Positions 22,349 through 30,061 of a stretch of DNA of 64,000 bases are shown one piece after another. How positions within the stretch are numbered: the first letter of the stretch is position 1; every line of letters begins with the position of its first letter. Source of the stretch: a virus; IMG/VR virus record IMGVR_UViG_3300045131_002463, positions 1 through 64,000 of that record. One strand, written 5' to 3'. The position numbers were made by a program, and so were the translations under genes. A model generated the notes under the pieces. It saw only the letters and a program-made list of their open reading frames with translations, had not been told where the DNA came from and did not search any database.

Positions 22349-22678
22349 CTAGCCTACCATAACTACATGGGTATATTTTTTAAAGTCGTAACGAATATGA
22401 TCTGTATGATACTGATTTTCCTCTTCCATGCCTTTTAATATTTTATACAAACCTATTCTAAATGCCGTTTCTATATTAGATGCTGTTATGTCCAGCCACC
22501 AATAATCTCCTAGATATCCAGTTAGACATTCCTCTTCTATTTCATCTATAGACCACCAGTTAGCAAATCTATATTGGTCCTGACAGTCTCCAAAAGTATA
22601 AGTATCATTTTGTCGTATATACCAACGCAATATATACGGATCAAACTCTAACCGCTCACAAGACATTTGATATATCAC
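22349..22678 (-). CDS. Hypothetical 109-aa protein, GTG start
   Basis: The GTG overlaps the upstream TGA (GTGA) and follows GGAGAAATGAA. Aromatic and acidic (YWWLDITASNIETAFRIGLYKILKGMEEE). Unknown. Confidence 0.72.
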   Translation of the reverse strand: MIYQMSCERLEFDPYILRWYIRQNDTYTFGDCQDQYRFANWWSIDEIEEECLTGYLGDYWWLDITASNIETAFRIGLYKILKGMEEENQYHTDHIRYDFKKYTHVVMVG

Positions 22679-22905
22679 TTCATTTCTCCATTAAATATCA
22701 TTAATGCCTGAGAAAAAGCAGCTAACGGAGTTGGTTGCTCCACCCATACTATTTCTCCTGGGACTGTAGGTGTGGGGCCTCCCTTATCTATCTCTATATC
22801 AGTGTCATAGATAATATTATGATTAAAAGTAAGCATGCCTTTTGTTACTTTTTGGATCCACCATCTATCCTCGTTCACCGTTCTATCTACTCTATATACT
22901 GGCAT
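22675..22905 (-). CDS. Hypothetical 76-aa protein
   Basis: Start placed at 22905 (MPVYRVDRTVNEDRWW) after GTGAGGATGAGG, although earlier in-frame starts reach 22941. Contains VTKGMLTFNHNIIYDTD. Unknown. Confidence 0.65.
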   Translation of the reverse strand: MPVYRVDRTVNEDRWWIQKVTKGMLTFNHNIIYDTDIEIDKGGPTPTVPGEIVWVEQPTPLAAFSQALMIFNGEMK

Positions 22906-23281
22906 CCTCATCCTCACAATCTGAGTAAATAGTATACCCATAAGGGACCCAACCGGCTGTTATTTTATCTAGGTGTCTTCTTACCATAGGAGTAATAGTA
23001 ACATCTTTCTCTTTAGCTTCTTTTACAATAAGACCAGCAAGATCTCTAATATTTTCCATTATTTCGGGTGGGATAGTCTTATCAAATTCCTCAGAAAAGG
23101 GAGAAAGCATTTCCCCAAAATCAATAATCCTAAGATAAGGGGAGTCTTGCTTGTTAGTAAGCATACGCACCACGCCCCACATAACCTCTCCGGCGTTAGT
23201 AAATGTGTATGGCTCTCCCTGTTTAGCTAGTTCTTCTTTTATACAGCTCTTCACTGCGTCTACAACTTTTTCTAAATCCAT
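22892..23281 (-). CDS. Hypothetical 129-aa protein
   Basis: Begins MDLEKVVDAVKSCIKEELAKQGEPYTF and ends SDCEDEDASI. Helical, acidic end. Unknown. Confidence 0.75.
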   Translation of the reverse strand: MDLEKVVDAVKSCIKEELAKQGEPYTFTNAGEVMWGVVRMLTNKQDSPYLRIIDFGEMLSPFSEEFDKTIPPEIMENIRDLAGLIVKEAKEKDVTITPMVRRHLDKITAGWVPYGYTIYSDCEDEDASI

Positions 23282-23284
23282 AAT

Positions 23285-23494
23285 TTATTCCTTCCACTCT
23301 AATGTTAGTATAAAAGCCTCATCTGACTTTCTATGTATATCAAACTTCCAGCTTCCATTTTTCTGACATATAATATTCCTCACTATACCTGTTATCTTTT
23401 TTCCTTTATTTGAAGTAATATGCACATCATAGCCCTGCTTTACAACGGAAGCAGAGGTAAGAAATTCGTCCTCTTCATTTTTTTTCTTTTTCAT
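23285..23494 (-). CDS. Hypothetical 69-aa basic protein
   Basis: Begins MKKKKNEEDEFLTSASVVKQGYDVHITSNKGKKITGIVRNI. Small beta-barrel-like pattern. Overlaps the upstream membrane peptide by 20 bases. Confidence 0.72.
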   Translation of the reverse strand: MKKKKNEEDEFLTSASVVKQGYDVHITSNKGKKITGIVRNIICQKNGSWKFDIHRKSDEAFILTLEWKE

Positions 23495-23609
23495 TATTCA
23501 TCCTTAGCCAGTCTATTATCAGGCAAGTAATACAAAATACTACTATGAAGAAGCAAGAAAAAATACTTATTAGCAGATACCAATAGAAAATTGTATATAG
23601 ATCAATCAT
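23475..23609 (-). CDS. Small membrane protein, 44 aa
   Basis: ATG overlaps the upstream stop as ATGA. One long hydrophobic segment from residue 4 to 35 (YTIFYWYLLISIFSCFFIVV, then FCITCLIIDWL) with a charged end (NNEKEKK). Coupled translation in a run of small membrane proteins. Confidence 0.65.
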   Translation of the reverse strand: MIDLYTIFYWYLLISIFSCFFIVVFCITCLIIDWLRMNNEKEKK

Positions 23610-23854
23610 TTAACCAATCTCCAGCTACCATACGCCTGATCCCACCTTACTTTTCTCATAGACTGGTCTATCCATATAATATCCTTAATCTCTCCGTCTC
23701 GGTATCCCTCTGGTCCTATGGAGGAATCTCTCCCTTCCAATAATCTTACAGTCAGTATGTGATTTATCTCGTGATCTTTCTTGGTTGGCATAACTAGCGC
23801 CCCAAGAAGAAAAATAAGTAAACTAACCATGAGTAATACTATAGCCATTTCCAT
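23606..23854 (-). CDS. Membrane-anchored 82-aa protein
   Basis: N-terminal hydrophobic helix (MAIVLLMVSLLIFLLGALVM) followed by a charged domain. Ribosome site GGGAGAGAATAAT. Unknown. Confidence 0.72.
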   Translation of the reverse strand: MEMAIVLLMVSLLIFLLGALVMPTKKDHEINHILTVRLLEGRDSSIGPEGYRDGEIKDIIWIDQSMRKVRWDQAYGSWRLVK

Positions 23855-23855
23855 A

Positions 23856-23975
23856 TTATTCTCTCCCTATAAGGTACCCTAGAAATAAACCCCCACATAG
23901 AGAAATAGTGGATAGTATAAACATAGAACCAATACTAATCTTTACATTATAAAATTCATGAAGTATATCTAGCAT
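23856..23975 (-). CDS. Small membrane protein, 39 aa
   Basis: MLDILHEFYNVKISIGSMFI... with one span (IGSMFILSTISLCGGLFLGYLIG). It starts one base after the upstream stop and ends one base before the next start, which supports coupled translation despite a weak ribosome site. Confidence 0.6.
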   Translation of the reverse strand: MLDILHEFYNVKISIGSMFILSTISLCGGLFLGYLIGRE

Positions 23976-23976
23976 A

Positions 23977-24210
23977 TTAAAACCATCTTATTTTCCTGCC
24001 GTCTTTTTTTATAATCCCACGAAAACCCCTACGTTTACTGAAGCGGATCTTACATATATCACCAAATATTTCAATATAGTCATCTAAAGTAGTAACAGCA
24101 GTTTTTTTACCTAAGCCAAATCCAATTTGTACATCTTGATTTGGATATGCCACTTTCCAGTATTCCGCTAATTCATAGAAGGGCGAACCTTCTTCTAATT
24201 TAGACGTCAT
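23977..24210 (-). CDS. Hypothetical 77-aa basic protein
   Basis: Begins MTSKLEEGSPFYELAEYWKVAYP and ends RGIIKKDGRKIRWF. Unknown. Confidence 0.72.
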   Translation of the reverse strand: MTSKLEEGSPFYELAEYWKVAYPNQDVQIGFGLGKKTAVTTLDDYIEIFGDICKIRFSKRRGFRGIIKKDGRKIRWF

Positions 24211-24490
24211 TTTCTTCTCCTTTTCTAATTAACTTTCTAATATATCCAGCTACCTTATTTGCGGTAGATTGATATTCCTCATCCAACTCTGGATCATTAG
24301 GGCAATACTCTTTTAAAATCTTCCTCATATTATGAGGTGACCCAAAATTCAAGCGTAACATGCCAATTAATATACGATATGTATCTTCTGACGGAGTAGG
24401 ATGAACAAAGCGCACATGCTCCAATATAGATATTGCCTCTTCTTCTTGTTCCACTCCAAATTCCTCAAGTATTTTAAAGTAACTATCCAA
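24200..24490 (-). CDS. Hypothetical 96-aa helical protein
   Basis: Begins MDSYFKILEEFGVEQEEEAISILEHV. Helical, acidic N-terminus and basic C-terminus (IRKLIRKGEEND). Unknown. Confidence 0.72.
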   Translation of the reverse strand: MDSYFKILEEFGVEQEEEAISILEHVRFVHPTPSEDTYRILIGMLRLNFGSPHNMRKILKEYCPNDPELDEEYQSTANKVAGYIRKLIRKGEENDV

Positions 24491-24493
24491 TTA

Positions 24494-24694
24494 TCACGCC
24501 CCATAAGTGAAACTGACTACAAATTTCTTTTCGTCCCATACTAATATGACTACTGTAGACTCTGGGATTATTCCAGTTTCAAGAAAACTCATAACCTCTA
24601 TTGGATTATAAGTTATTTTTTTTGTATAAGCAGGATCCTCATCCTCCCGATTATTATAATCTCTATTAAAGCGGGTGATTTCATATGCGAGCAT
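24494..24694 (-). CDS. Hypothetical 66-aa protein
   Basis: Begins MLAYEITRFNRDYNNREDEDPAYT. First gene after the promoter at 24732-24760, so it opens a transcription unit. Unknown. Confidence 0.72.
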   Translation of the reverse strand: MLAYEITRFNRDYNNREDEDPAYTKKITYNPIEVMSFLETGIIPESTVVILVWDEKKFVVSFTYGA

Positions 24695-24731
24695 AAAAAA
24701 AACTCCTTCATATTTTATTTTCTATGAAAGA

Positions 24732-24760
24732 GTTATAACATATTTTTTAATGCTTGTCAA
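24732..24760 (-). promoter_or_regulatory. Core sigma70-type promoter
   Basis: TTGACA (24755-24760), 17-bp spacer ending TATGT, TATAAC (24732-24737). The -35 lies in the dyad TTGCTTGACAAGCA. Confidence 0.8.
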
Positions 24761-24945
24761 GCAATTTTTTTAGATGGCACGTTTTTCTTATCAAGGTGTC
24801 GTTTTAATGATATTCTATAACTTTCACCGTATTCCTTATCAAGCTTTTCTTTTAGCTGATTCGCTAGTTTTTCTTTGTACACAAAATATTTAGGAGCCCC
24901 GGGAGACTCCACGGAAATTTCAAATATTTCTTGTGTTTGTTCCAC
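24757..24945 (-). CDS. Hypothetical 62-aa protein
   Basis: Begins MEQTQEIFEISVESPGAPKYFVYKEKLANQL. Same strand-strand-helix pattern as 15708 and 16483. Unknown. Confidence 0.72.
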   Translation of the reverse strand: MEQTQEIFEISVESPGAPKYFVYKEKLANQLKEKLDKEYGESYRISLKRHLDKKNVPSKKIA

Positions 24946-24955
24946 ACAACCTCCA

Positions 24956-25594
24956 TTAAAAGGTTAGAAGAAAATTAATCGAAGGCCCACTTATTTTAAT
25001 ATTGTCATATACTCTATATGAATAGCCTAGCCCTAAGGCGGCCCTATTATTAAAACGATTATATCTAAAATCTAAAAAGTAGTCCTTTGGAGTATAGAAT
25101 CCCTTTATACTAGCATTGTTTCCTTTATATAATAGTTGAGAATAATATACGCCAAGACCCCTTGTGTTACTTGTTAAATTATCTACATAATTTATTTTAT
25201 CTCCCACAACAGTATTATAATTTCTTGTATAAGAGTCTACAAAAAAAGGTTCAATTAATGCACCAGAGAAACGAAAAGGATACCCTATCTCCATTCTACT
25301 GGCACTAAATCCATAAGTAAATGTAGCAGGTAGGCTCTTCTTCTCCTTCTCATCAAAGATACTAACAGCTGCATTATACTCCCTATTACATAGGTGATAG
25401 CCCCTAATAGTACAAACTGATACTAGCCCTACTTCCACCTCACAAGAAATATTTTTATTTTCAAAGACACTGTTCAAAAATAAATTTTGTGTGGTCTGAG
25501 TGGAATATATAGGCGAAGCTCCAATAGATACTTGTGCATTAGCTATAGTGGCTAATGCTAGAATGCTCATGCAAATTGCTATTATTTTTGTCAT
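24956..25594 (-). CDS. Exported protein resembling an outer-membrane beta-barrel, 212 aa
   Basis: Start at 25594 after a GGGAG ribosome site; upstream codons to 25642 lack one. A signal peptide is clear (MTKIIAICMSILALATIANA, cut before QVSIG). The rest is a series of amphipathic strands with Tyr/Gly-rich turns and ends INFLLTF, the terminal aromatic pattern recognised by the BAM machinery. It may change the host surface (superinfection exclusion or receptor masking); that role is inferred. Confidence 0.72.
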   Translation of the reverse strand: MTKIIAICMSILALATIANAQVSIGASPIYSTQTTQNLFLNSVFENKNISCEVEVGLVSVCTIRGYHLCNREYNAAVSIFDEKEKKSLPATFTYGFSASRMEIGYPFRFSGALIEPFFVDSYTRNYNTVVGDKINYVDNLTSNTRGLGVYYSQLLYKGNNASIKGFYTPKDYFLDFRYNRFNNRAALGLGYSYRVYDNIKISGPSINFLLTF

Positions 25595-25730
25595 TTTTCG
25601 CTCCCTCTCCCGTTTCCTTAAAATGATTATATATCTTCTCATGAATTTCTATAAAAAATCCCCTCTCAACTTTCAACAGCCTACATATTCTTTCCTCCAC
25701 GTAGCAATCAATATCGAGTCTTTCTAGCTC
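25539..25730 (-). CDS. Hypothetical 63-aa protein
   Basis: Start at 25730 (MELERLDIDCYVEERICRLLKVERG) with GGAGGACTAGC upstream. The His/Asn/Ser-rich tail overlaps the next gene's signal peptide by 56 bases. Unknown. Confidence 0.65.
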   Translation of the reverse strand, partial: ELERLDIDCYVEERICRLLKVERGFFIEIHEKIYNHFKETGEGAKNDKNNSNLHEHSSISHYS

Positions 25731-25734
25731 CATG

Positions 25735-25977
25735 CTAGTCCTCCATCCACTCTGGTCTCTTTCTAGGAACAAATTCAGTTCCAGTAGCTTCTGCTAATAT
25801 TTTTCGTTGAGCTTCCGTAATTGCGTGAAAGGACCACAACCCTTTAAGTATGTTAGCAAAGTCCTTTTTTTCCTGTAAAGAAAGGGCATTAAAAGCACTC
25901 CAAAGTTGCCCTGGTCTTTCTGTATTATACAGCTTAATCATATCTTTAAATAACTGTAAAGCTTTCTCATCTGTCAT
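25735..25977 (-). CDS. Hypothetical 80-aa helical protein
   Basis: Begins MTDEKALQLFKDMIKLYNTERPGQLW. Helical, unknown. Confidence 0.72.
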   Translation of the reverse strand: MTDEKALQLFKDMIKLYNTERPGQLWSAFNALSLQEKKDFANILKGLWSFHAITEAQRKILAEATGTEFVPRKRPEWMED

Positions 25978-25978
25978 T

Positions 25979-26185
25979 TTATTTCTCCGGTCCAGTTATA
26001 ACTTCCCACCTACCATCTGTAGTATCTAGCCTAACAATATACCAACCATGTGTTTCTAACTCGTCATAGTTATCAAGAAAGACTCTTTGTATAGCGGGTT
26101 TAGTATCCATACGTAAGTCTAACTTAATTCTTTTCTCTTCCTTCCGGAAGAAAGATAGCAGCCACTCTTTCAATTTAGTAATCAT
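25979..26185 (-). CDS. Hypothetical 68-aa protein
   Basis: Begins with an amphipathic basic helix (MITKLKEWLLSFFRKEEKRIK) that could sit on a membrane. Unknown. Confidence 0.72.
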   Translation of the reverse strand: MITKLKEWLLSFFRKEEKRIKLDLRMDTKPAIQRVFLDNYDELETHGWYIVRLDTTDGRWEVITGPEK

Positions 26186-26198
26186 CTACTCTCCTATC

Positions 26199-28121
26199 TT
26201 AATAGTCAATCCTATAACAAAATCCAGGACTTACATCTTCCAGACCCGGACTCTCAGGGCAAAAACATACGGCCCAAGGATACCTCAATTCTTCTAACAC
26301 TCTTCTACCTGAAAAATTATAATGCACACTTTTCCCTACATCATGCATAATTATTATTCCTGTCTTTTTAAGTTTAGGAATCCAGATATCTAGTTCTCTC
26401 TTACCTGCTTCATACGAGTGACTAGCTACATCATGGTGGATTATATCAAGTGAATTATCCTCAAACTGCTCCGCTGCATTCTCTGCCAAGTCCTGTATAA
26501 AAAATGTTTTTTGATTATCAATAAGCGGAAAAAGGTGAGGATGTATATTTGTGTCTATAAACGTAGCTTTTCTAAGTGTATACCCTAAGTTATTAATAAA
26601 GAAACGCGCACTCAATCCCTGATCTGATCCTAATTCTACAATATTAATAGGTCCGCCACTAACTCTATTTAAAGCAAAATCTACTGCAAATTTATAGAAT
26701 TCCTCAAATAGTGTAAATTGTGTGGGATGAACAAGATCTTCATAAGAATAATTTCGAATTTGTTCTTTTTCTTCCTCCGTCATAATTTCTTTAAAATCAT
26801 TATAGCCCTTAAAGATAACAGCAGCCGCTTCAGGTGTTCCTTCATTTAATATTCTAACAATAGCCATTTCTTCATTATAACATATTATAGATTTAATACT
26901 TTCTTTGATCTCTACATTATTAAAATTTTTTACTATCATATAATTATTAGGATCAATATGTATTTCTGTGGCCTGAAAATGAGGCTTTAGATAATCAGGG
27001 ACGTGTTTATTACTAAATAACCAAACACTATTATGTTCCTGTAATCCATCCTGTATCTCACAGTTACCACATCTCATGTGATAATAAGAAGCTTCATCCA
27101 TTCTACCTAATCTCTGACAGGCTACAGACATCCACCTCAGGGGGGCTATAGTCCTCATAGCAACAAAATCAAAAATAACAGGAGCAGATACCGCATTAAT
27201 AGCGTGCTCGTACCAGACAGCCGCTAAGGCCCATTTTTCTTGAACTCTATAAATATCCCCTAGCAGGGTAGAGGCAAAAGCAGCTTTAGGGTACATATTT
27301 ACAGCAGTAAGCCCGGTATCAATCGCTTTATCAAATTCTCCCTGAGCTACATAGATATTCATTAGATCTAAATATGCCTGATATTTTTCGGTGACATTGT
27401 CACTTATATTTAAGTAAACATAATAACTAGGAATAGCATTATAGTAATCGTTGTTATTATACAACTCTCGGGATAAATAAAATAAATTTCTAGCATTACC
27501 GGGTTCCTTTTGTAACGCATCCTGTAGAATTTTTATATTACGGGTACGTTTCTTATTACTTTCCTCTGGGGTTTCCATTTTATTATGAATAAGCTTATAT
27601 TCATCCCAAGTAACCTCTCCTGCATATTCAGGCAAAACAAGTTGCTCTACTTCGTGTGCGGCCCCCACCCATGTATAAGGACTTTTTCCGTCTTCTGTAA
27701 CTTTCCAAAAACGTTTTCTATTTAAAATTAATCCTTCAGTATAATTATAGGGAAGAATAACTGAGTTAGGTTTGGCTGCTTCTAATCTTTCTGTAAGCCT
27801 ATCAAAATTCACAGAGGGATCCCACACATCATCACTATCCACCCAGTAAACATAATCACATTCTGGATATTTTCCTAGTAGTATAGATAAGCAATTATTT
27901 CTAGCTTTAGAAAAATCATTTTCCCACATTTGTTTATATACATATAAATCAGGAAGATAGGTCTCTCTAAATTCAAGCAATTTATCAGTAAGCTCTTTAG
28001 AAGCGGGGGCATCTATAGCTAAAACTACAACATTAGCTAGTGTCTCTTGTGCTTTAAGACACTCTACAATTTCATCTAAATCATTTCTCGCAATAACATA
28101 ACATCCGATAATTATTGACAT
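26199..28121 (-). CDS. Glycosyltransferase (GT2) - TPR - methyltransferase fusion, 640 aa
   Basis: Residues 1-190: GT2-like domain (IIIGCYVIARNDLDEIVECL, then ECDYVYWVDSDDVWD with the DxDD metal/sugar-nucleotide site near residue 96). Residues 200-340: helical repeats of TPR type (ARNLFYLSRELYNNNDYYNAIPSYYVYL and following). Residues 480-620: Rossmann methyltransferase-like domain (INIVELGSDQGLSARFFINNL, LDIIHHDVASHSYEAGKRELDIW, GIIIMHDVG). It could decorate a surface glycan, phage DNA or a virion protein. AGGAGAAAAA ribosome site. Confidence 0.82.
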   Translation of the reverse strand: MSIIIGCYVIARNDLDEIVECLKAQETLANVVVLAIDAPASKELTDKLLEFRETYLPDLYVYKQMWENDFSKARNNCLSILLGKYPECDYVYWVDSDDVWDPSVNFDRLTERLEAAKPNSVILPYNYTEGLILNRKRFWKVTEDGKSPYTWVGAAHEVEQLVLPEYAGEVTWDEYKLIHNKMETPEESNKKRTRNIKILQDALQKEPGNARNLFYLSRELYNNNDYYNAIPSYYVYLNISDNVTEKYQAYLDLMNIYVAQGEFDKAIDTGLTAVNMYPKAAFASTLLGDIYRVQEKWALAAVWYEHAINAVSAPVIFDFVAMRTIAPLRWMSVACQRLGRMDEASYYHMRCGNCEIQDGLQEHNSVWLFSNKHVPDYLKPHFQATEIHIDPNNYMIVKNFNNVEIKESIKSIICYNEEMAIVRILNEGTPEAAAVIFKGYNDFKEIMTEEEKEQIRNYSYEDLVHPTQFTLFEEFYKFAVDFALNRVSGGPINIVELGSDQGLSARFFINNLGYTLRKATFIDTNIHPHLFPLIDNQKTFFIQDLAENAAEQFEDNSLDIIHHDVASHSYEAGKRELDIWIPKLKKTGIIIMHDVGKSVHYNFSGRRVLEELRYPWAVCFCPESPGLEDVSPGFCYRIDY

Positions 28122-28140
28122 TTTTTCTCCTGATTTATTT

Positions 28141-28216
28141 TGGTAGGACGGGCCGGTTATGCTCCGGCTACCTCAGGGGCCACAACCCTGTGTTCTGCTA
28201 ATTGAACTACCGCCCT
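28141..28216 (-). tRNA. tRNA-His (GTG)
   Basis: Acceptor AGGGCGG/CCGTCCT, D stem GTTC/GAAC, anticodon stem CAGGG/CCCTG with loop TTGTGGC, T stem GCCGG/CCGGC, ACCA encoded. Anticodon GTG reads CAC/CAT. The T-loop (AGCATAA) departs from TTCRANY. The base before position 1 is G, as the extra G-1 of tRNA-His requires. Confidence 0.9.
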
Positions 28217-28226
28217 CGTACACATT

Positions 28227-28451
28227 CTAATAGTTCTCACCTAATTTAGATATTACAAAACCATCATTCTCTGGACGCTCCGCTTTATTCAAAGCAATAA
28301 TTATATCTATTAATCTAAACTCTTTATGACACTCGTTACGTTCGTAATTAAAAGTAGTGTCATCTCCTATAGTCCATCTTTTAGCTTCTCTATAGTCCAT
28401 ACAGGAGGGACAAAAAACTCTAGGTATAATATCAAACAATGTATCTGTCAT
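28227..28451 (-). CDS. Hypothetical 74-aa protein with CxxC
   Basis: Begins MTDTLFDIIPRVFCPSCMDYREAKRW. The CPSC and a later Cys-His (ECHKEF) may bind zinc. It ends just before the tRNA-His. Unknown. Confidence 0.7.
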   Translation of the reverse strand: MTDTLFDIIPRVFCPSCMDYREAKRWTIGDDTTFNYERNECHKEFRLIDIIIALNKAERPENDGFVISKLGENY

Positions 28452-28453
28452 GT

Positions 28454-28774
28454 CTAAAACCAGTCGAATACGCCGTCATTTAGAAAGCAACAAACCATAT
28501 TCTGACGATTTGCTACCTTAACACATTCAGTAAAATTACTACGAACTTTTTTTCCATTTTCGTATTCGTTTTCTTCTACTTTTACTTTAGCAGCCCACTC
28601 TCCATCATGACAAAAAAAAGTATCAGGTACCCATCTATCAGAACCATCTTCGGGCTCTGTATAGTTATAATAACAATAATACTGAAGACTCCCATCTTCA
28701 TCAATGTCATTATCTATGTTACTATAGATACAGTTTTTACAAGTAAGGTCTTCAATTTTTTGGCATAGTTCCAT
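28454..28774 (-). CDS. Hypothetical Cys-rich 106-aa protein
   Basis: Begins MELCQKIEDLTCKNCIYSNIDND. Cysteines at CxxxxxxxCKNC, YYCYYNY, FFCHDGEW, ECVK and MVCCF suggest zinc binding; the spacing resembles small zinc-ribbon proteins seen in phages. Acidic. Unknown role. Confidence 0.72.
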   Translation of the reverse strand: MELCQKIEDLTCKNCIYSNIDNDIDEDGSLQYYCYYNYTEPEDGSDRWVPDTFFCHDGEWAAKVKVEENEYENGKKVRSNFTECVKVANRQNMVCCFLNDGVFDWF

Positions 28775-29390
28775 TATTTTGACTCCTTTTTATTATATTC
28801 TCCGCTGCGGGGTGTCCGGGCCCAAAAATAGAGCAGCTCTTTTTTGCAATTTTATCAGGATCTAATTGACAATAGAATTTGTGATTTAATTCAAAAGAAT
28901 CAGGATTTTGATGTATCCCTTTGGAAACTTCCTTCGCCATAAACCACGTTTTCTTTTCTTTTTGATGCATAAATTTTCCAACATAAAAATCAAATAATTT
29001 AGCTATTATAATAGTAGAAGCAATGTTTGCCTGAGGCCCTTTAAAATAAAAGAAAGGACCATCTCCTGAACTATCTCGTATACTTCCTACATTTAAATTA
29101 TAATCTCTCAAAACTTCATTAGCAATAGCAGAATTAAATCCACCTTTAGAAATACCCGCAACGCTTCTCTCGGGACCTTTATTAAGGCCGTCTTCTAATA
29201 TCTGTCTCGATAAAGCTCTTTGGGCCATAATAGGGCCAATTGGGCCTTTAAAATCTTTCTCCTCTAACTTAGATATTACCACTGGTAAATGTTTTTCAAA
29301 ATAAATAGCATGTGGGTCCATACTTGTATAAGAAGGCATTGGTGCCACACCTGTTATTACAACCGCCATAAACATTAGAAATATTCTCAT
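28752..29390 (-). CDS. Hypothetical exported 212-aa protein
   Basis: The N-terminal MRIFLMFMAVVITGVAPMPS is a likely signal sequence. Domain of unknown kind with GPIGPIMAQRALSRQILEDGLNKGPERS and SGDGPFFYFKGPQANIAST. Very strong TAGGAGGTTATA site. Probably periplasmic; no lytic-enzyme motif recognised. Confidence 0.7.
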   Translation of the reverse strand: MRIFLMFMAVVITGVAPMPSYTSMDPHAIYFEKHLPVVISKLEEKDFKGPIGPIMAQRALSRQILEDGLNKGPERSVAGISKGGFNSAIANEVLRDYNLNVGSIRDSSGDGPFFYFKGPQANIASTIIIAKLFDFYVGKFMHQKEKKTWFMAKEVSKGIHQNPDSFELNHKFYCQLDPDKIAKKSCSIFGPGHPAAENIIKRSQNNGTMPKN

Positions 29391-29399
29391 TATAACCTC

Positions 29400-29477
29400 C
29401 TATGCATATAGCACAAGCCATGTAGGTACAACTGTTATAATCATGTAGTAACTACCTAAAATGTCTACAATAATCAC
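29400..29477 (-). CDS. Putative 25-aa hydrophobic peptide, GTG start
   Basis: The GTG overlaps the upstream TGA as GTGA with AGAGG upstream. The product (MIIVDILGSYYMIITVVPTW then LVLYA) is one hydrophobic span. Its stop precedes the ribosome site of the exported protein. Too short to be sure. Confidence 0.4.
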   Translation of the reverse strand: MIIVDILGSYYMIITVVPTWLVLYA

Positions 29478-29647
29478 AGCTCTAGCCTCTTAGGTAATGC
29501 CGGAAGTAGAGCCACTATTATTAGGGACACTATCCCAAAGAAGAAACCCAGCACAAGCCACGCTCCGACTGAGCGATTTTTCTGGCTTGCAATGTAGCCG
29601 CTTCCAACAAAGCAAGCGGCCCATAAAAGAAGTCCAAATGCTTCCAT
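29474..29647 (-). CDS. Small membrane protein, 57 aa, two spans
   Basis: ATG at 29647 after AAGGATAACAAA. MEAFGLLLWAACFVGSGYIA, a short SQKNRSVGAW loop, then LVLGFFFGIVSLIIVALL and a KR end. It resembles small bacterial hydrophobic proteins with an 'R-x-x-x-x-W-x-x-x-G-x-x-x-G' second span. Its GC content is higher than its neighbours', suggesting recent host origin. Confidence 0.72.
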   Translation of the reverse strand: MEAFGLLLWAACFVGSGYIASQKNRSVGAWLVLGFFFGIVSLIIVALLPALPKRLEL

Positions 29648-29657
29648 TTTGTTATCC

Positions 29658-30014
29658 TTATCTAACTGACTGTAATTGCTGCTGAAGCGACTGTAACTGT
29701 TGCTGCCGCTGAGCCTCCTGCGCTTGCATTTGTTGCTGTGCTGCCTGCTGTTGCTGCTGCATTCTCATAGCGTCCTGCTGCCGTGCAACGTTCTGCTGCT
29801 GTTGCATGTTTTGTATTTGCATCTGAATTTGATTACGTTGGGCTTGGGCAGCCTGTTGTCTAGCCATTTCCTGTTGCTGCATTTGAATTTGAGGATTCAT
29901 TTGAGGAGCAGGCATAGGAGGTGCATTTTGTGCATAGATAAAAGAACTGGTTAACAATACAAATAATAGCGCTACTGCTATATTCACGCTTCCTCTAAAA
30001 ATTGTCGATGACAT
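29658..30014 (-). CDS. Exported Gln/Met-rich protein, 118 aa
   Basis: Signal peptide at residues 1-28 (ending SSFIYAQ). The mature part is almost only Gln, Met, Ala, Arg and Asn (runs of QQQ, QMQ, ARQQ). Likely a helical or coiled secreted polypeptide. Function unknown. Confidence 0.75.
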   Translation of the reverse strand: MSSTIFRGSVNIAVALLFVLLTSSFIYAQNAPPMPAPQMNPQIQMQQQEMARQQAAQAQRNQIQMQIQNMQQQQNVARQQDAMRMQQQQQAAQQQMQAQEAQRQQQLQSLQQQLQSVR

Positions 30015-30061
30015 TTAAAACTCCTTAGTTTTAATTACGGGCCTAAGCCAGTTGTTTTTAT

